Below, in pieces: positions 7,523 to 17,432 of a stretch of 64,000 bases of DNA (positions within the stretch are counted from its first letter, which is position 1; the number at the start of each line of letters is the position of its first letter). The notes beneath the pieces were generated by a model that did not search any database, was not told the origin of the DNA, and worked only from the letters and a program-made list of their open reading frames with translations. Source of the DNA: Bacteroidales bacterium (GTDB lineage: Bacteria; Bacteroidota; Bacteroidia; Bacteroidales; UBA932); NCBI GenBank assembly GCA_017546585.1, contig JAFYWC010000020.1, forward strand, positions 21,679 through 85,678, read 5' to 3'. A program made the translations under genes and the position numbers.

Positions 7523-9295
7523 ATGTACAGAACACACACCTGCGGAGAACTCCGCATTGAAAATGTAGGCCAGACAGTTACACTGGCAGGATGGGTGCAG
7601 AAGTCAAGAAAGCTTGGCGGTATGACATTCGTTGACCTCAGAGACCGTTACGGCATCACTCAGCTCGTTGTGGATGCACACGCGGCACAGGAGCTTGTAG
7701 AGACTGCTGCAAGCCTCGGTCGTGAGTGGGTGCTTCAGGTTACCGGTGAGGTTATCGAGCGTCAGAGCAAGAACCCTAAGATGGATACAGGTGACATCGA
7801 GATCAGCCTCAGCGAGATCAAGGTGCTCAACAAGGCCAACACTCCTCCGTTCACAATCGAGGAGGAGAGCGACGGAGGCGAGGAGCTCAGAGCGAAGTAC
7901 CGCTACCTCGACCTTCGTAGAGGACCTCTCCAGAGAGCGCTCAGGATCCGTCACCAGATCGCACACGAAGTACGCAACTATCTCGATGCTCAGAACTTCC
8001 TCGAGATCGAGACTCCATACCTCATCAAGTCTACTCCGGAGGGAGCACGTGACTTTGTGGTTCCTTCACGTATGAACCCGGGTCAGTTCTATGCTCTTCC
8101 ACAGTCTCCACAGACATTCAAGCAGCTCCTTATGGTTGCCGGCTACGACCGTTACTTCCAGATCGTACGCTGCTTCCGTGACGAGGATCTCCGTGCTGAC
8201 CGTCAGCCTGAGTTCACTCAGATCGACTGCGAGATGTCATTCGTAGAGCAAGAGGACGTACTCAACACATTCGAGGGAATGATGAGAACCCTCTTCAAGA
8301 ACGTTCTCAACGTGGAGATCGCTGAGCGCATCCCACGTATGAGCTGGTACGACGCTATGGATTTCTACGGTTCAGACAAGCCGGATATCCGTTTCGATAT
8401 GAAGATCCACGAGATCACTGACCTCGTCAAGGGTTACGGTTTCTCAGTATTCGATGGCGTAGACTACATCGGTGCAATCAACGTTGAGGGTACTGCAAAC
8501 TACACCCGCAAGCAGATCGACGAGCTCACAGAGTGGGTGAAGAGACCTCAGGTGGGTGCAAAGGGACTCGTTTACATCAAGATCAACGAGGACGGCAGCA
8601 TCAAGTCTTCTATCGACAAGTTCTACACACCAGAGCAGCTCCAGGCTGTCGCTGACCGCCTCGGCGCAAAGAAGGGCGATATGCTCCTCGTAATGTGCGG
8701 TGCAAAGAGAAAGACCCAGAATATGCTCGGAGTACTCCGTATCGAGATGGGTAACCGCCTCGGTCTCCGCGATCCTTTCAACTTCGCACCTCTCTGGGTG
8801 GTTGACTTCCCTCTCGTGGAGTGGGACGACGAGACTCAGCGTTTCTACGCTATGCACCATCCGTTCACAGCTCCTAAGCCAGAGCACCTTGAGCTCTTCT
8901 ACAGCGACAAGAAGGAAGACCTCGAGAAGGTATGTGCAAACGCATATGACTTCGTTCTCAACGGAACAGAGCTCGGTGGTGGATCTATCCGTATCCACGA
9001 GGCGGCAATGCAGGAGCGTATGTTCGAGGTTCTCGGCATCTCTAAGGAGGACGCAGAGTACAAGTTCGGCTTCATCATCAACGCATTCAAGTTCGGTGCA
9101 CCTCCACACGGCGGTCTCGCATTCGGCTTCGACCGCGTATGTTCGCTCTTCGGTGGCCAGGAGACAATCCGTGACTACATCGCATTCCCTAAGAACAACC
9201 AGGGCCGCGACGTGATGATCGATTCTCCATCACTCATCGACCAGGTGCAGATGGACGAGCTCTTCCTCGAGTCAAAGGCAGAAATCAACAAATAA
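7523..9295 (+). CDS. aspS: Aspartyl-tRNA synthetase
   Basis: 590 residues, the normal size of the bacterial type. It charges tRNA-Asp with aspartate in the cytoplasm. The N-terminal OB-fold anticodon-binding domain begins [11 protein letters not shown]...[16 protein letters not shown]. The class II catalytic core shows motif 2 ([19 protein letters not shown]) and motif 3 ([10 protein letters not shown]), with [13 protein letters not shown] before the latter. The inserted GAD domain spans roughly residues 290-420 and marks the bacterial rather than archaeal form. A lipoprotein gene follows after 13 bases and may be co-transcribed. Confidence 0.97.
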   Translation: MYRTHTCGELRIENVGQTVTLAGWVQKSRKLGGMTFVDLRDRYGITQLVVDAHAAQELVETAASLGREWVLQVTGEVIERQSKNPKMDTGDIEISLSEIKVLNKANTPPFTIEEESDGGEELRAKYRYLDLRRGPLQRALRIRHQIAHEVRNYLDAQNFLEIETPYLIKSTPEGARDFVVPSRMNPGQFYALPQSPQTFKQLLMVAGYDRYFQIVRCFRDEDLRADRQPEFTQIDCEMSFVEQEDVLNTFEGMMRTLFKNVLNVEIAERIPRMSWYDAMDFYGSDKPDIRFDMKIHEITDLVKGYGFSVFDGVDYIGAINVEGTANYTRKQIDELTEWVKRPQVGAKGLVYIKINEDGSIKSSIDKFYTPEQLQAVADRLGAKKGDMLLVMCGAKRKTQNMLGVLRIEMGNRLGLRDPFNFAPLWVVDFPLVEWDDETQRFYAMHHPFTAPKPEHLELFYSDKKEDLEKVCANAYDFVLNGTELGGGSIRIHEAAMQERMFEVLGISKEDAEYKFGFIINAFKFGAPPHGGLAFGFDRVCSLFGGQETIRDYIAFPKNNQGRDVMIDSPSLIDQVQMDELFLESKAEINK

Positions 9296-9308
9296 TCCCC
9301 CGACGACT

Positions 9309-11369
9309 ATGAAAAAATATATTCTTTGTCTCTTCAGCGCACTTGCGCTTCTCCTTGTTGGATGTACAAACCAGCCGCCGCCAGAGGTGATCAAGTGTGA
9401 GGTTACCCTTACTGAAGGCATTGCAACCGACTCACAGGTAGAGTTCTACCTTTCGGCGACAAACGCCGAGGAGGTTGCATACCTCTGTGTGAACACTTCT
9501 GAGGAAACTCTCGTGATCTCTGCAGAGACACTTTTCGAGACCGGAGAGATCTTTACAGCTACTGTGGATCCGGTGCAGCATCAGATCGAGAACCTCAAGC
9601 CTGATACAGAGTATACTGTCTATGCGGCTTCAAGAGCCAAGGTGGAAGACAAGTATTACTACAGCGACGTGGCTTCGATCGTTATGAATACTGCCGGCAT
9701 CCCAAAGATGCTTGAGTTCGTGTCTTCTTCAAAGACCGGCTTCTCTTACAAGGTGACTGTAGAGGAAGGCAAGGCATACCTCCACACATACTTCGAGGGC
9801 TGGTTCTTCGAGTACAACTACGAGATGAACAAGTACATTTCGGAGGCTAGCGGTGAGGAGTTCGATGCGAGCATCTTCATCCTCAACCTTCTTGCGACAT
9901 ACGGATCGCTCGGCAAGGACTCCCAGACAATCGACTGGTACGCAGGCCAGGAGAGCGAGGTCCGTGGCGAAGTGTTCCTCGTTCCGGGCATCAGATATTA
10001 TGCTGCCGCAGCATTGTTCGACGAGGAGACTGGTATGTGGGTAGAGGGCGAGAAGCCTGAGATCATCCAGTTCGAAATGGATAAGCCTGGTGAATCTTCA
10101 CAGACAATCAACTGCTCGGTTGACGGCATTTCTCCTTATTCTGTAAACATCCGTATGGAGTGTGACGAGAATCTCGTGAACTTCTATATGTACAACCTCT
10201 ACAGACTTTCAGACTACAAGACTTATGTGGCAGAAAACGGTATCGAGGGAATGAAGAGCTATGTTTCAGAGTATGGCTACGGAAAGGGCAACACATACAC
10301 TGACACTTGGACTGTAGAGCCAGGCACATCATATATGCTCTGCGTTTATGGTGTAGACTACAACGGTGACGATTTCTACACAGAACTCCAGGTGAACGTT
10401 CCGCTTCCGGAGGCGAAGATCTACCTCTCTATGGAGCCGTATGAGCGTGATCTCGAGGGCTACAATACTTACAACACACTCAAGGTAGACGCTTCATTCT
10501 CGAACTTCATCGGCCTTGACTATGAGGAGTCTGTATTCTGCCTTTCAGGCGGTCCTGTAGAGAAGAGCCTCTTCGATATGGCTATCGAGTCAGTAGGTAT
10601 GAGCGGTACACTTGAGGAGCTTCAGGAGTACGGCGAGATGATGTATGTCCTCGGAAATGCATATTTCGGCCTCCATCCGGTGACTGTAAACGACGCCATC
10701 CTCGCTTCACTCAAGGAGAAGAACTCGTTCAGTATGATCCATTCCGGTCTCCAGCCTGATACAGAATATGTATATATGGTGGTTGCCCAGTACGACGGCA
10801 AGACTATGTGCCGCCTCGCTGCAGCAAAGACTGACGAGGAGCCTGTCCTTGTTGAGGAGCTTGACGCATACAAGGCATTCCTCGGCAACTGGACAGTGAC
10901 AGGAAAGCAGACTGATGACTGGGCTACTTACAATACATTCAATCTCAAGATTGCACGTCTCACATCTAACCGCAGCTTCAAGATTTATGGCTGGTCAAAC
11001 CAGCAGGTAGGTCAGGACTTCCCGTTCGAGGCAAGCTTTGACGAGGCGACCGGCAAGATCAAGATCCAGACTCCACAGGTTCTCGGAAAGGTTACAATCA
11101 ACGACTATGAGTATGAGGTTCATTTCGTCGGCAAGGCTTACAAGTCAGGAAGCGATCAGCTCATCGTTCTCGGTGATTACGAGGGCCTCGCTTATGTCGG
11201 CAGAATCAATGAGCCATACCTTACACTCCTCGGCGAGATGCCTCAGTACGCAGGCCAGTGGTGGGAGTACAAGTCAATGTCTTATGTGCTCTACGACGCT
11301 GCAGAAAAGCAGTACTACGCTCTTGAGCCGTACGATCTCGTATACTTCCAGACCGTCAGAGCAAACTAG
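9309..11369 (+). CDS. Large surface lipoprotein with Fn3-like modules
   Basis: 686 residues. MKKYILCLFSALALLLVGC is a lipoprotein signal with the acylated Cys at about residue 19. The mature protein is beta-rich and acidic. Segments such as IENLKPDTEYTVYAASRAK, VEPGTSYMLCVYGVDYNGD and GLQPDTEYVYMVVAQYDGK are typical C-terminal halves of fibronectin type III modules, so three or more such modules are likely. The last 150 residues (FLGNWTVTGKQ...) resemble a beta-barrel or lipocalin-like tail. Function is unknown; a surface adhesin or substrate-binding role would fit. It follows aspS by 13 bases and ends just before hairpin element copy C. Confidence 0.75.
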   Translation: MKKYILCLFSALALLLVGCTNQPPPEVIKCEVTLTEGIATDSQVEFYLSATNAEEVAYLCVNTSEETLVISAETLFETGEIFTATVDPVQHQIENLKPDTEYTVYAASRAKVEDKYYYSDVASIVMNTAGIPKMLEFVSSSKTGFSYKVTVEEGKAYLHTYFEGWFFEYNYEMNKYISEASGEEFDASIFILNLLATYGSLGKDSQTIDWYAGQESEVRGEVFLVPGIRYYAAAALFDEETGMWVEGEKPEIIQFEMDKPGESSQTINCSVDGISPYSVNIRMECDENLVNFYMYNLYRLSDYKTYVAENGIEGMKSYVSEYGYGKGNTYTDTWTVEPGTSYMLCVYGVDYNGDDFYTELQVNVPLPEAKIYLSMEPYERDLEGYNTYNTLKVDASFSNFIGLDYEESVFCLSGGPVEKSLFDMAIESVGMSGTLEELQEYGEMMYVLGNAYFGLHPVTVNDAILASLKEKNSFSMIHSGLQPDTEYVYMVVAQYDGKTMCRLAAAKTDEEPVLVEELDAYKAFLGNWTVTGKQTDDWATYNTFNLKIARLTSNRSFKIYGWSNQQVGQDFPFEASFDEATGKIKIQTPQVLGKVTINDYEYEVHFVGKAYKSGSDQLIVLGDYEGLAYVGRINEPYLTLLGEMPQYAGQWWEYKSMSYVLYDAAEKQYYALEPYDLVYFQTVRAN

Positions 11370-11370
11370 T

Positions 11371-11490
11371 TTTTGCGTGAAATATAAATCGCTGTGATTC
11401 AGCGTAATATGAAATATGCGTGCTGCCATTGGGGAGCACGCATATTTTGTAAGTAAGTATGTGTCAGTGTGTTGCATTTCACGCTGAAAA
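11371..11490. repeat. Hairpin element, copy C (between convergent genes)
   Basis: Outer ends TTTTGCGTGAAAT (11371-11383) and ATTTCACGCTGAAAA (11476-11490) are inverted copies with a two-base indel. The central hairpin is AAATATGCGTGCT / AGCACGCATATTT around GCCATTGGGG. The left flank contains ATCGCTGTGATTCAGCG and the right flank TGTGTCAGTGTGTTGC, the degenerate direct repeats of this family. The element fills the gap between two convergent stop codons almost exactly and could terminate transcription in both directions. Confidence 0.7.
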
Positions 11491-11497
11491 CGAGTTT

Positions 11498-13639
11498 CTA
11501 GAGGCCGATTTCTTCGATGATGCGGGTCATTCCGGCGTAGCGGTCGAGAGTCCAGAGGATGAAGCGGATGTCGACGCATACGCATTTATTGTAGCCGTCC
11601 TGGCACCATACGTCGCTTGAGAGCGACTCCTTGTTGCCGTCGAAGGCGAGGCCGATAAGCTCGCCGCGCGAGTTGAGGACCGGACTGCCGGAGTTGCCGC
11701 CGGTGATGTCGTTGTCGGTAAGGAAGTCCACATACATCTGCGAGCCGTTCTCGCCGAAGCCCCATCTGCCCCACTGCTTCGCGCTGTAGAGGAGGTACTG
11801 TCTGTCGTTGAGGTAGAAGTCGTACTCGGCAGGGTTGAACTTCTCGAGGATGCCGGCAGGAGTTGTCTTCCAGTCGCAGACTGTGCCGTCGTAAGGCTCG
11901 ATACCGCCTACTGTACCGTAGGTGATTCGCATAGTGGAATTCGCATCAGGATACTGCGGAATGCCCTTGTCGAGTCGCATCTGATAGAGTGCGCGGGTGA
12001 ACTCAGACTCGAGGTCGAGAAGGCTGAGGCCGTTCTCCGCCACTGTCTTTGCATCGTTGAATGCTGTGATCTTCACCTCCATAATGAACTTGCAGAGAGG
12101 ATCCTCCACGATCTCCTCCTGCGGAACCTCCTTGGCCATAATCCTCGCTATGCCCTCCTCAGAAGTGAACACACTGTTGTTCCAGAGATACTCTGCAAAT
12201 GCCTTGGTGTCGCATACTCCGTCTACGGTGAACTTCGCGAGAAGCTCCTTCTGCCAGTCGGTGAAGTATTTCGAGTCGATATTGTTCACATACTCCGCAA
12301 TGGCGTAATCCATAAGTTCGCGCTCCACGCGGAGATCGATCTCCGCATATTCCCTCTCCTGGCGAGTGCCTGCTCCGTGCGGATTTCTGGCGTTGTGAGC
12401 CCTTCTCACGATAAGGCCGAGCCTTGTGCCGCGGATGATGGTCTCGCGGAAATAAACGGCGTTTCTCTCCGGTCCTGACACGGCTGCATATGTATCCTTC
12501 AGATTCTGAAGAAGGTTGCCCCATTTTTCCTTGCGCTCATCGGAAGCGTCCACCCATTCCTGGAACTCAGCCTCCTCGACCGCCTTCTGTCCGATCACAT
12601 CAAATCTTGCGCAGCAGTCAACCTCGCCGCTGTAAAGCTCCTGGACGTTGCTGAGGCTGAAGAAATAGTCTGAATACTTCAGGCGTACCTCAGGATCCTT
12701 GTCCATCCACTTCTTGATGATGCCCATCTGATCTCCGCGGATCCTGTTGCTGATAGGGTGCTTGAGGTTCTCGGTGAAGTCCACCTCGTATGAACTGCTG
12801 TAACGGTTGGTTCTGCCAGGGTAGCCGATGATCATAGTGTAGTCGCCTTCCTGGTAGCCGTCGAGGGAAATCTTGAGCTTTGCAGCAGGCTTCAAAGGCA
12901 CATTGTCCTTCGAATACTCGGCAGGGGATCCGTCAGGAGCCGTGTACACTCGATACATAGCGAAGTCGCACTTGTGCTGCGGCCACTCCCAGTTGTCGAT
13001 GTCTCCGCCGAAGGCGGCAGACGACACTGGGGGAGCAGCGACGAGACGCACGTCGCGGTAGACCTCATAGAGGGCGATGTAGTACCTCGAACCCTTCCAC
13101 ATAGATGCAAGCCAGGCATCCATACCGGTCTTCTCCTTGTACTCCTTCTCCATAGTGAAGCTGAGCTTGCGGATGCCGGTAGGTATTCCCTGGGCTCTCA
13201 GTTCGGCCTTAAGTTCCTCCACCTCGTCTGTCACGTCGATGACCTTCTTGAGGAAGTACACGCTCTTGTTCTTGATGTTCACTTCCTCGTCAGATCTGAA
13301 CGCCCAGAATCCCTCCTCCAGATAGTTGTGCTCCGGAGTGCTGAGACCGTGGATGTCGCTGTATGCACAGTGGTGGTTGGTGATGAGAAGGCCTTCGTCA
13401 GAAATGATGCTTCCGGTGCATCCGAACTCCATCGAGACAACCGCGTCAGACACCGATGCTCCCGGCGCATCCGCATTGTATATCTCTCCGGCAGAAAGCT
13501 CGAGACCGCGCTCCTGCATCTTCTTTTCCAGTGCGGCATCGATGGCATTGATCATCCACATACCCTCGTCCGCCATAGCGCTATAGCTGCCTATCACAGC
13601 AGCCATAGCGGTCAATATTGCTTTTCTGCTTATTGTCAT
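11498..13639 (-). CDS. S46-family dipeptidyl-peptidase (DPP7/DPP11-like)
   Basis: About 713 residues, usual for S46; the ATG at 13639 is used rather than the preceding TTG. A signal peptide ends near AVIGSYSAMA, so the enzyme is periplasmic. It removes dipeptides from peptide N-termini during amino-acid foraging. The serine triad is visible: His in LLITNHHCAY (about residue 90), Asp in GGDIDNWEWPQH (about 220), and Ser in TGGNSGSPV (about 650). Downstream, LAFDGNKESLSSD has Gly where DPP11 enzymes carry the Arg that selects acidic P1 residues, so a DPP7-like preference for hydrophobic P1 is more likely; this depends on my recall of that position. It is last in a leftward block behind the polyferredoxin gene. 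Confidence 0.92.
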   Translation of the reverse strand: MTISRKAILTAMAAVIGSYSAMADEGMWMINAIDAALEKKMQERGLELSAGEIYNADAPGASVSDAVVSMEFGCTGSIISDEGLLITNHHCAYSDIHGLSTPEHNYLEEGFWAFRSDEEVNIKNKSVYFLKKVIDVTDEVEELKAELRAQGIPTGIRKLSFTMEKEYKEKTGMDAWLASMWKGSRYYIALYEVYRDVRLVAAPPVSSAAFGGDIDNWEWPQHKCDFAMYRVYTAPDGSPAEYSKDNVPLKPAAKLKISLDGYQEGDYTMIIGYPGRTNRYSSSYEVDFTENLKHPISNRIRGDQMGIIKKWMDKDPEVRLKYSDYFFSLSNVQELYSGEVDCCARFDVIGQKAVEEAEFQEWVDASDERKEKWGNLLQNLKDTYAAVSGPERNAVYFRETIIRGTRLGLIVRRAHNARNPHGAGTRQEREYAEIDLRVERELMDYAIAEYVNNIDSKYFTDWQKELLAKFTVDGVCDTKAFAEYLWNNSVFTSEEGIARIMAKEVPQEEIVEDPLCKFIMEVKITAFNDAKTVAENGLSLLDLESEFTRALYQMRLDKGIPQYPDANSTMRITYGTVGGIEPYDGTVCDWKTTPAGILEKFNPAEYDFYLNDRQYLLYSAKQWGRWGFGENGSQMYVDFLTDNDITGGNSGSPVLNSRGELIGLAFDGNKESLSSDVWCQDGYNKCVCVDIRFILWTLDRYAGMTRIIEEIGL

Positions 13640-13646
13640 CAATGTT

Positions 13647-13684
13647 AAAGATTGCCACGTCGCTACGCTTCTCGCAATGACGTG
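13647..13684. repeat. Dispersed GATTGCCACG palindromic repeat
   Basis: AAAGATTGCCACG...CTCGCAATGACGTG, a near-palindrome in the 60-base gap between the polyferredoxin and S46 peptidase genes. It belongs to the same family as the copies at 17322, 17393, 25946 and 25997. Confidence 0.75.
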
Positions 13685-13701
13685 TATGACTATCCTAATA
13701 A

Positions 13702-15723
13702 TTACTCAGTATATTCATAAGTGCTGCCCTGAGCCTTGAAGCTGAGCTTCGCCGGCTCCTGACGCACGTCGTCAGCCTTGTAGGTGATGGTCCAGGTCTC
13801 CATAGTCATAAGTTCCCAGAGTCTTTCTGCAGTCATAGGCTCTGCATATCTGATCTGGATAGAAGGCTGGAGATCCCTGTTGAGATCGAGATATACTCCG
13901 ATCACACCCTCCTGAGTCGAAAGATGGTTGCTCAGGAACGGCATATTGCGAAGAATGATAGGCTTCTCGTAGTTCTTGTCCACGATCTCGTACACATACT
14001 GCTGCTTGCCTTCAGCCGCAGCGATGCGGCTCTTCCACTGCACGCGGAACGGATTGAACATCTTCCTGATGAATGACTCTGTAGAAACCATAGAAACCTC
14101 GTCCTCGAGCTTCACGAAATCATAGTCCACCGGAGTGATCTTCTCGCCGCCACCGTGAACAGGCATCGCAAGCTCCTTCTTCTCAACGACTTCCTTGAAC
14201 CAAGCCTTGTCGACCTCCTCGGAAGGATCCATATAAACACGGACGATCAGAGGACAAGCGAACTCAGTCTCAAGACCATAAAGTCTCTTGCCGGTAAGTC
14301 TGAACTGCAGACCAAGATAGTTGATGTCCATCTTGTCATACATACCCTCTGTACGGATTGTCACCACCTTGAGCGAGTCGCACTCAGTGATGTCCGGAGT
14401 CTGGATACGGAACTTCGAAGGAACGAAAATCGCCTCCTGGATCTTGTCAGGGTCGGTCTGTGCAGGGTTGTAGAGGATGTCTGCAGCGTGTCTCTTCACG
14501 AACACCTTCACACCGTACACGCCCTGGATCTTCTGAAGCTTCGCCTTGAACGCCATAGAACTTCCGTAGCACTTCACCGAACGGAGACCTTCGACGGTCA
14601 CTGTCTCAAGATCGCTCATATCCACGACCTTCACCATAGTGCTGTCGGCGCCCATAACCTCCATTCCCCACTTCATATCGATGGTAGGAAGTTCGAACTT
14701 GCCGCCTGACCAGATGCCGAATGCTACGAGAACAACTGTGAGGACTGCAGGAAGGAGATTCCATACGCCTCCCTTGCCCTTCTTGCTGCTGCAAACGCCC
14801 ACCTGAAGAGCTCCTGTGTTACATACTGCCACACACTCGCCGCAGAGAGTACAGTCCACAGAATCCACCTTGCCGTCGCGGAACGACTTGATGTCGATGT
14901 GGTAAGGACACTTCTTTGCGCAGAGACCGCAGTTGTTGCAGGTCGCCATATTCTTCTGGACCTTGAGCACCTGAAGCTTAGGTCTTGCGTGGAAGATCTC
15001 GAGGAGATAGCCCACCACGCAGAAAGCTCCAAGGAGCACAGCCCAAGGAATATCGGCTCCGAGAACGTCACCTACATAGTAAAGCCCGAAAAGGACTCCG
15101 ATCCACAACCAGAACTTGAGTGTGTTCGAAATCGCTCCGAGCGGACAGAGGTAACGGCACCAGAACATATCCACGAGGAAGCTTCCAAGCACTACGATGC
15201 TGATGGATACGATTGACATCCAAAGAGTTATCTCGCCTTTGAATCCGGTTGCGATAGCATAGTAAGGATCAAGGTTCTTGCAGAAGAGTTCGCTTGCCTC
15301 CACTGTGCTGTAGAAGATCCAGAAGAGGAGAGCATACTTGATCACGCGGAGCACCTTGTCGGCGATTGATCCGTTGCGGACCTTTACAGACTTGATGTGC
15401 ATAGCGTTGCGTGCCTTGCTGATGAGGTCCTGCACAGTGCCGAGCGGGCAGATGTACGCGCAGAAGAGCTTGCTGAAAAGCACGACTGCAGCCACCAGTG
15501 CGAGACCCATCATCACCTGAAGCGATGACATACTGCAAGGAAGGCTGTTGTTGGCAAGATATGTGGCAAGCGCCTGAAGACCGCCCATAGGGCAATATGT
15601 CTCAGGGTCCACGGCTGTCTCAGAAGGGACGAGGCCGGTGATGAATACCACAAGGGCGATAAGCACTCCCCACTGGAGGAGGTACTTAGGCCAGTTGCTG
15701 ATGATGGTTGATCGTCTAGCCAT
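13702..15723 (-). CDS. NapH/NosR-like membrane polyferredoxin with C-terminal HMA-like domain
   Basis: 673 residues. The N-terminal 260 residues hold about five to six membrane helices and two CxxxCP motifs (FCAYICPLG and WCRYLCPLG), the hallmark of NapH/NosR/RdxA-type electron-transfer proteins. Two 4Fe-4S ferredoxin motifs follow, CNNCGLCAKKCPYHI and CTLCGECVAVCNTG. After another helix (LLPAVLTVVLVAFGIW), a segment around VKCYGSSMAFKAKLQKIQGV looks like a heavy-metal-associated fold without the metal-binding CxxC. The last 200 residues are not recognised. It probably passes electrons across or along the inner membrane. It starts six bases after the FISUMP lipoprotein gene in a unit with outer-membrane proteins, which suggests reduction of an imported metal or cofactor (inference). 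Confidence 0.8.
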   Translation of the reverse strand: MARRSTIISNWPKYLLQWGVLIALVVFITGLVPSETAVDPETYCPMGGLQALATYLANNSLPCSMSSLQVMMGLALVAAVVLFSKLFCAYICPLGTVQDLISKARNAMHIKSVKVRNGSIADKVLRVIKYALLFWIFYSTVEASELFCKNLDPYYAIATGFKGEITLWMSIVSISIVVLGSFLVDMFWCRYLCPLGAISNTLKFWLWIGVLFGLYYVGDVLGADIPWAVLLGAFCVVGYLLEIFHARPKLQVLKVQKNMATCNNCGLCAKKCPYHIDIKSFRDGKVDSVDCTLCGECVAVCNTGALQVGVCSSKKGKGGVWNLLPAVLTVVLVAFGIWSGGKFELPTIDMKWGMEVMGADSTMVKVVDMSDLETVTVEGLRSVKCYGSSMAFKAKLQKIQGVYGVKVFVKRHAADILYNPAQTDPDKIQEAIFVPSKFRIQTPDITECDSLKVVTIRTEGMYDKMDINYLGLQFRLTGKRLYGLETEFACPLIVRVYMDPSEEVDKAWFKEVVEKKELAMPVHGGGEKITPVDYDFVKLEDEVSMVSTESFIRKMFNPFRVQWKSRIAAAEGKQQYVYEIVDKNYEKPIILRNMPFLSNHLSTQEGVIGVYLDLNRDLQPSIQIRYAEPMTAERLWELMTMETWTITYKADDVRQEPAKLSFKAQGSTYEYTE

Positions 15724-15729
15724 AATGGA

Positions 15730-17283
15730 TTATTTGTTCTTTACACAACGGAGTGATGCTCCTGCGAGGAAGTTGCCGTATGCTACGGTCACCTTCTCGT
15801 TTGAAGCGTTGTATGTTGGCATCAGATAGTAGTACTGGACGTTCTTGAGCGAGCCGTCCTCGTTGGTGAATGTCTTGTACATAGAAGAACCGATGAGGTA
15901 AGACATCACACCGTAGTTGCCGTCGTAGTTGGTTACTGTGAAACTGCCGGCACCGGTGACGTTGGCCTTGTTTCTCATACTTGCGAACTGCCACTCCCAG
16001 CCTGCCTCTGCAAGTGCAGTGAGGCTTGCTCCCTTGATTGTAGAGTCGTAATATGCACCGTCAGTGTTGATTACTGCAGAATTTGCACAATGACCTACGA
16101 GGCCTGTCATTTCAGTAAGAGTAGGGATGTGCCAGCCGGTAGGGCAGATGCCCTGAACGCCTTCGAATGTCTCTGCATTCTCAAGTGTCACAGCCTCTAC
16201 GCCGAACGCTGTAGCCGCATCGTAAAGAAGACCGAGAGTCTCTGCAAGTGCAGGATCAGCCACCTTGTCTGCGTTTGCTGCAGGATACCAGATGCCGGCA
16301 TCCTCTGCAGGGTCAGTTGAAACGCTCTTTCCGCGTGGAATGTAACGGAGGTTCTCTGCCATCCAGGTGTTGCCGTCGGCAAGTGTGACTGTGGCATACT
16401 CTACGCCGTCATAAACGAAGTAGCCTTCGTACTCTGTGAACTCAACCGGAAGTTCCTCTGAAGAACCCTCGCCGTCGAACTCGATCTCACCCTCGTCTGT
16501 CCAGTTCTCGATCTCGCCGGATGCGCTCACGATCATATTGTCCTCGACGATGCGTGCGTTGATTGTGTACTGTCCGCCTGACTTGAGAGTCATCTCAGCA
16601 AGCGGCTGAGTAATCTTCTTGCCGTTCGAAAGCGACACTGCGAGCTCCATCTTCACTGTTCCTGGGATGATGATGGCCTGCCATACCTTTCCGGCAGTTG
16701 CCTCATATGCCTTTACGGCAACAGTCTCTTCTGCAGCCGCAACAGCAAGGTTCGCATAGTCAACCTCTGCAGAAACAGGTGTGCCGTTGAGCTCTACTGT
16801 GCCCACGTTTGCGCCGGAAGCGTTGTCGATGTTAACGACGATCTTGGTCATAAGGTGCTTGAACACCATTGTGACTGCGTTAGGTGTAGGGAGTACACCC
16901 TTCTTTGCAGCAGCCATAAGGTCAGCAGGAGCGATGCCCTCTGTCTGGTCTGCAACTGCCTCATACACAGCAGGTGCGCCCTCTGCCGAATATGGATAAT
17001 ATGCATACACGTCAGCCTGTGAATATGCGTCAGCATACCACATAAGTTCGCCGGAGAACACATTTCCGTCGAATGTGAGGCACGCGTTGGAAGCGTATGC
17101 TTCCGCTCCGTTGACCTTGGTCATAGTCAGACCGATCTGGTCACCGGCCTCGAAGTTTACTTCTGTCGCCTTTGTGATCACAGGTTCCACCTGAACCTTT
17201 CCCGGAGCCATCTGAGGCTCTGCGGTCTGCTGGCAGGCTGCGAATGCGAGCGCTGCAAGCGCAAGTGTAAGATAACGTTTCAT
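15730..17283 (-). CDS. Fimbrillin-like lipoprotein with C-terminal FISUMP domain
   Basis: 517 residues. MKRYLTLALAALAFAACQQ is a lipoprotein signal. Residues about 30-270 follow the fimbrillin-like pattern (FEAGDQIGLTMTK, VYAYYPYS, MVFKHLMTKIVVNI), a beta-sandwich of Bacteroidales pili and surface proteins. From about residue 290 the sequence changes to a FISUMP domain, marked by YATVTLADGNTWMAENLRY and ICPTGWHIPTLTEM, ending ASLRCVKNK. A surface role is likely, but whether it polymerises is unknown. It overlaps nothing and is six bases from the polyferredoxin gene, so the two are probably translated from one message. Confidence 0.8.
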   Translation of the reverse strand: MKRYLTLALAALAFAACQQTAEPQMAPGKVQVEPVITKATEVNFEAGDQIGLTMTKVNGAEAYASNACLTFDGNVFSGELMWYADAYSQADVYAYYPYSAEGAPAVYEAVADQTEGIAPADLMAAAKKGVLPTPNAVTMVFKHLMTKIVVNIDNASGANVGTVELNGTPVSAEVDYANLAVAAAEETVAVKAYEATAGKVWQAIIIPGTVKMELAVSLSNGKKITQPLAEMTLKSGGQYTINARIVEDNMIVSASGEIENWTDEGEIEFDGEGSSEELPVEFTEYEGYFVYDGVEYATVTLADGNTWMAENLRYIPRGKSVSTDPAEDAGIWYPAANADKVADPALAETLGLLYDAATAFGVEAVTLENAETFEGVQGICPTGWHIPTLTEMTGLVGHCANSAVINTDGAYYDSTIKGASLTALAEAGWEWQFASMRNKANVTGAGSFTVTNYDGNYGVMSYLIGSSMYKTFTNEDGSLKNVQYYYLMPTYNASNEKVTVAYGNFLAGASLRCVKNK

Positions 17284-17321
17284 AATATTTGTGTTTTTAG
17301 TTTTATTTTACTTTCAGTTTT

Positions 17322-17432
17322 AAAGATTGCCACGTCAGGACTTCGTCCTTCCTCGCAATGACGTGTTTGTCTTTTGTTTCTATGTTTTCTTCCACGTCAT
17401 TACGAGGAGCGTTAGCGACGTGGTAATCTTTA
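17322..17432. repeat. Inverted pair of GATTGCCACG repeats
   Basis: Two family members in opposite orientation: AAAGATTGCCACG... (17322-17365) and ...CGTGGTAATCTTTA (17393-17432), separated by about 27 bases. Together they can form a long cruciform or stem between the DUF6850 and fimbrillin-like genes. The second overlaps the stop codon of the DUF6850 gene. Confidence 0.75.
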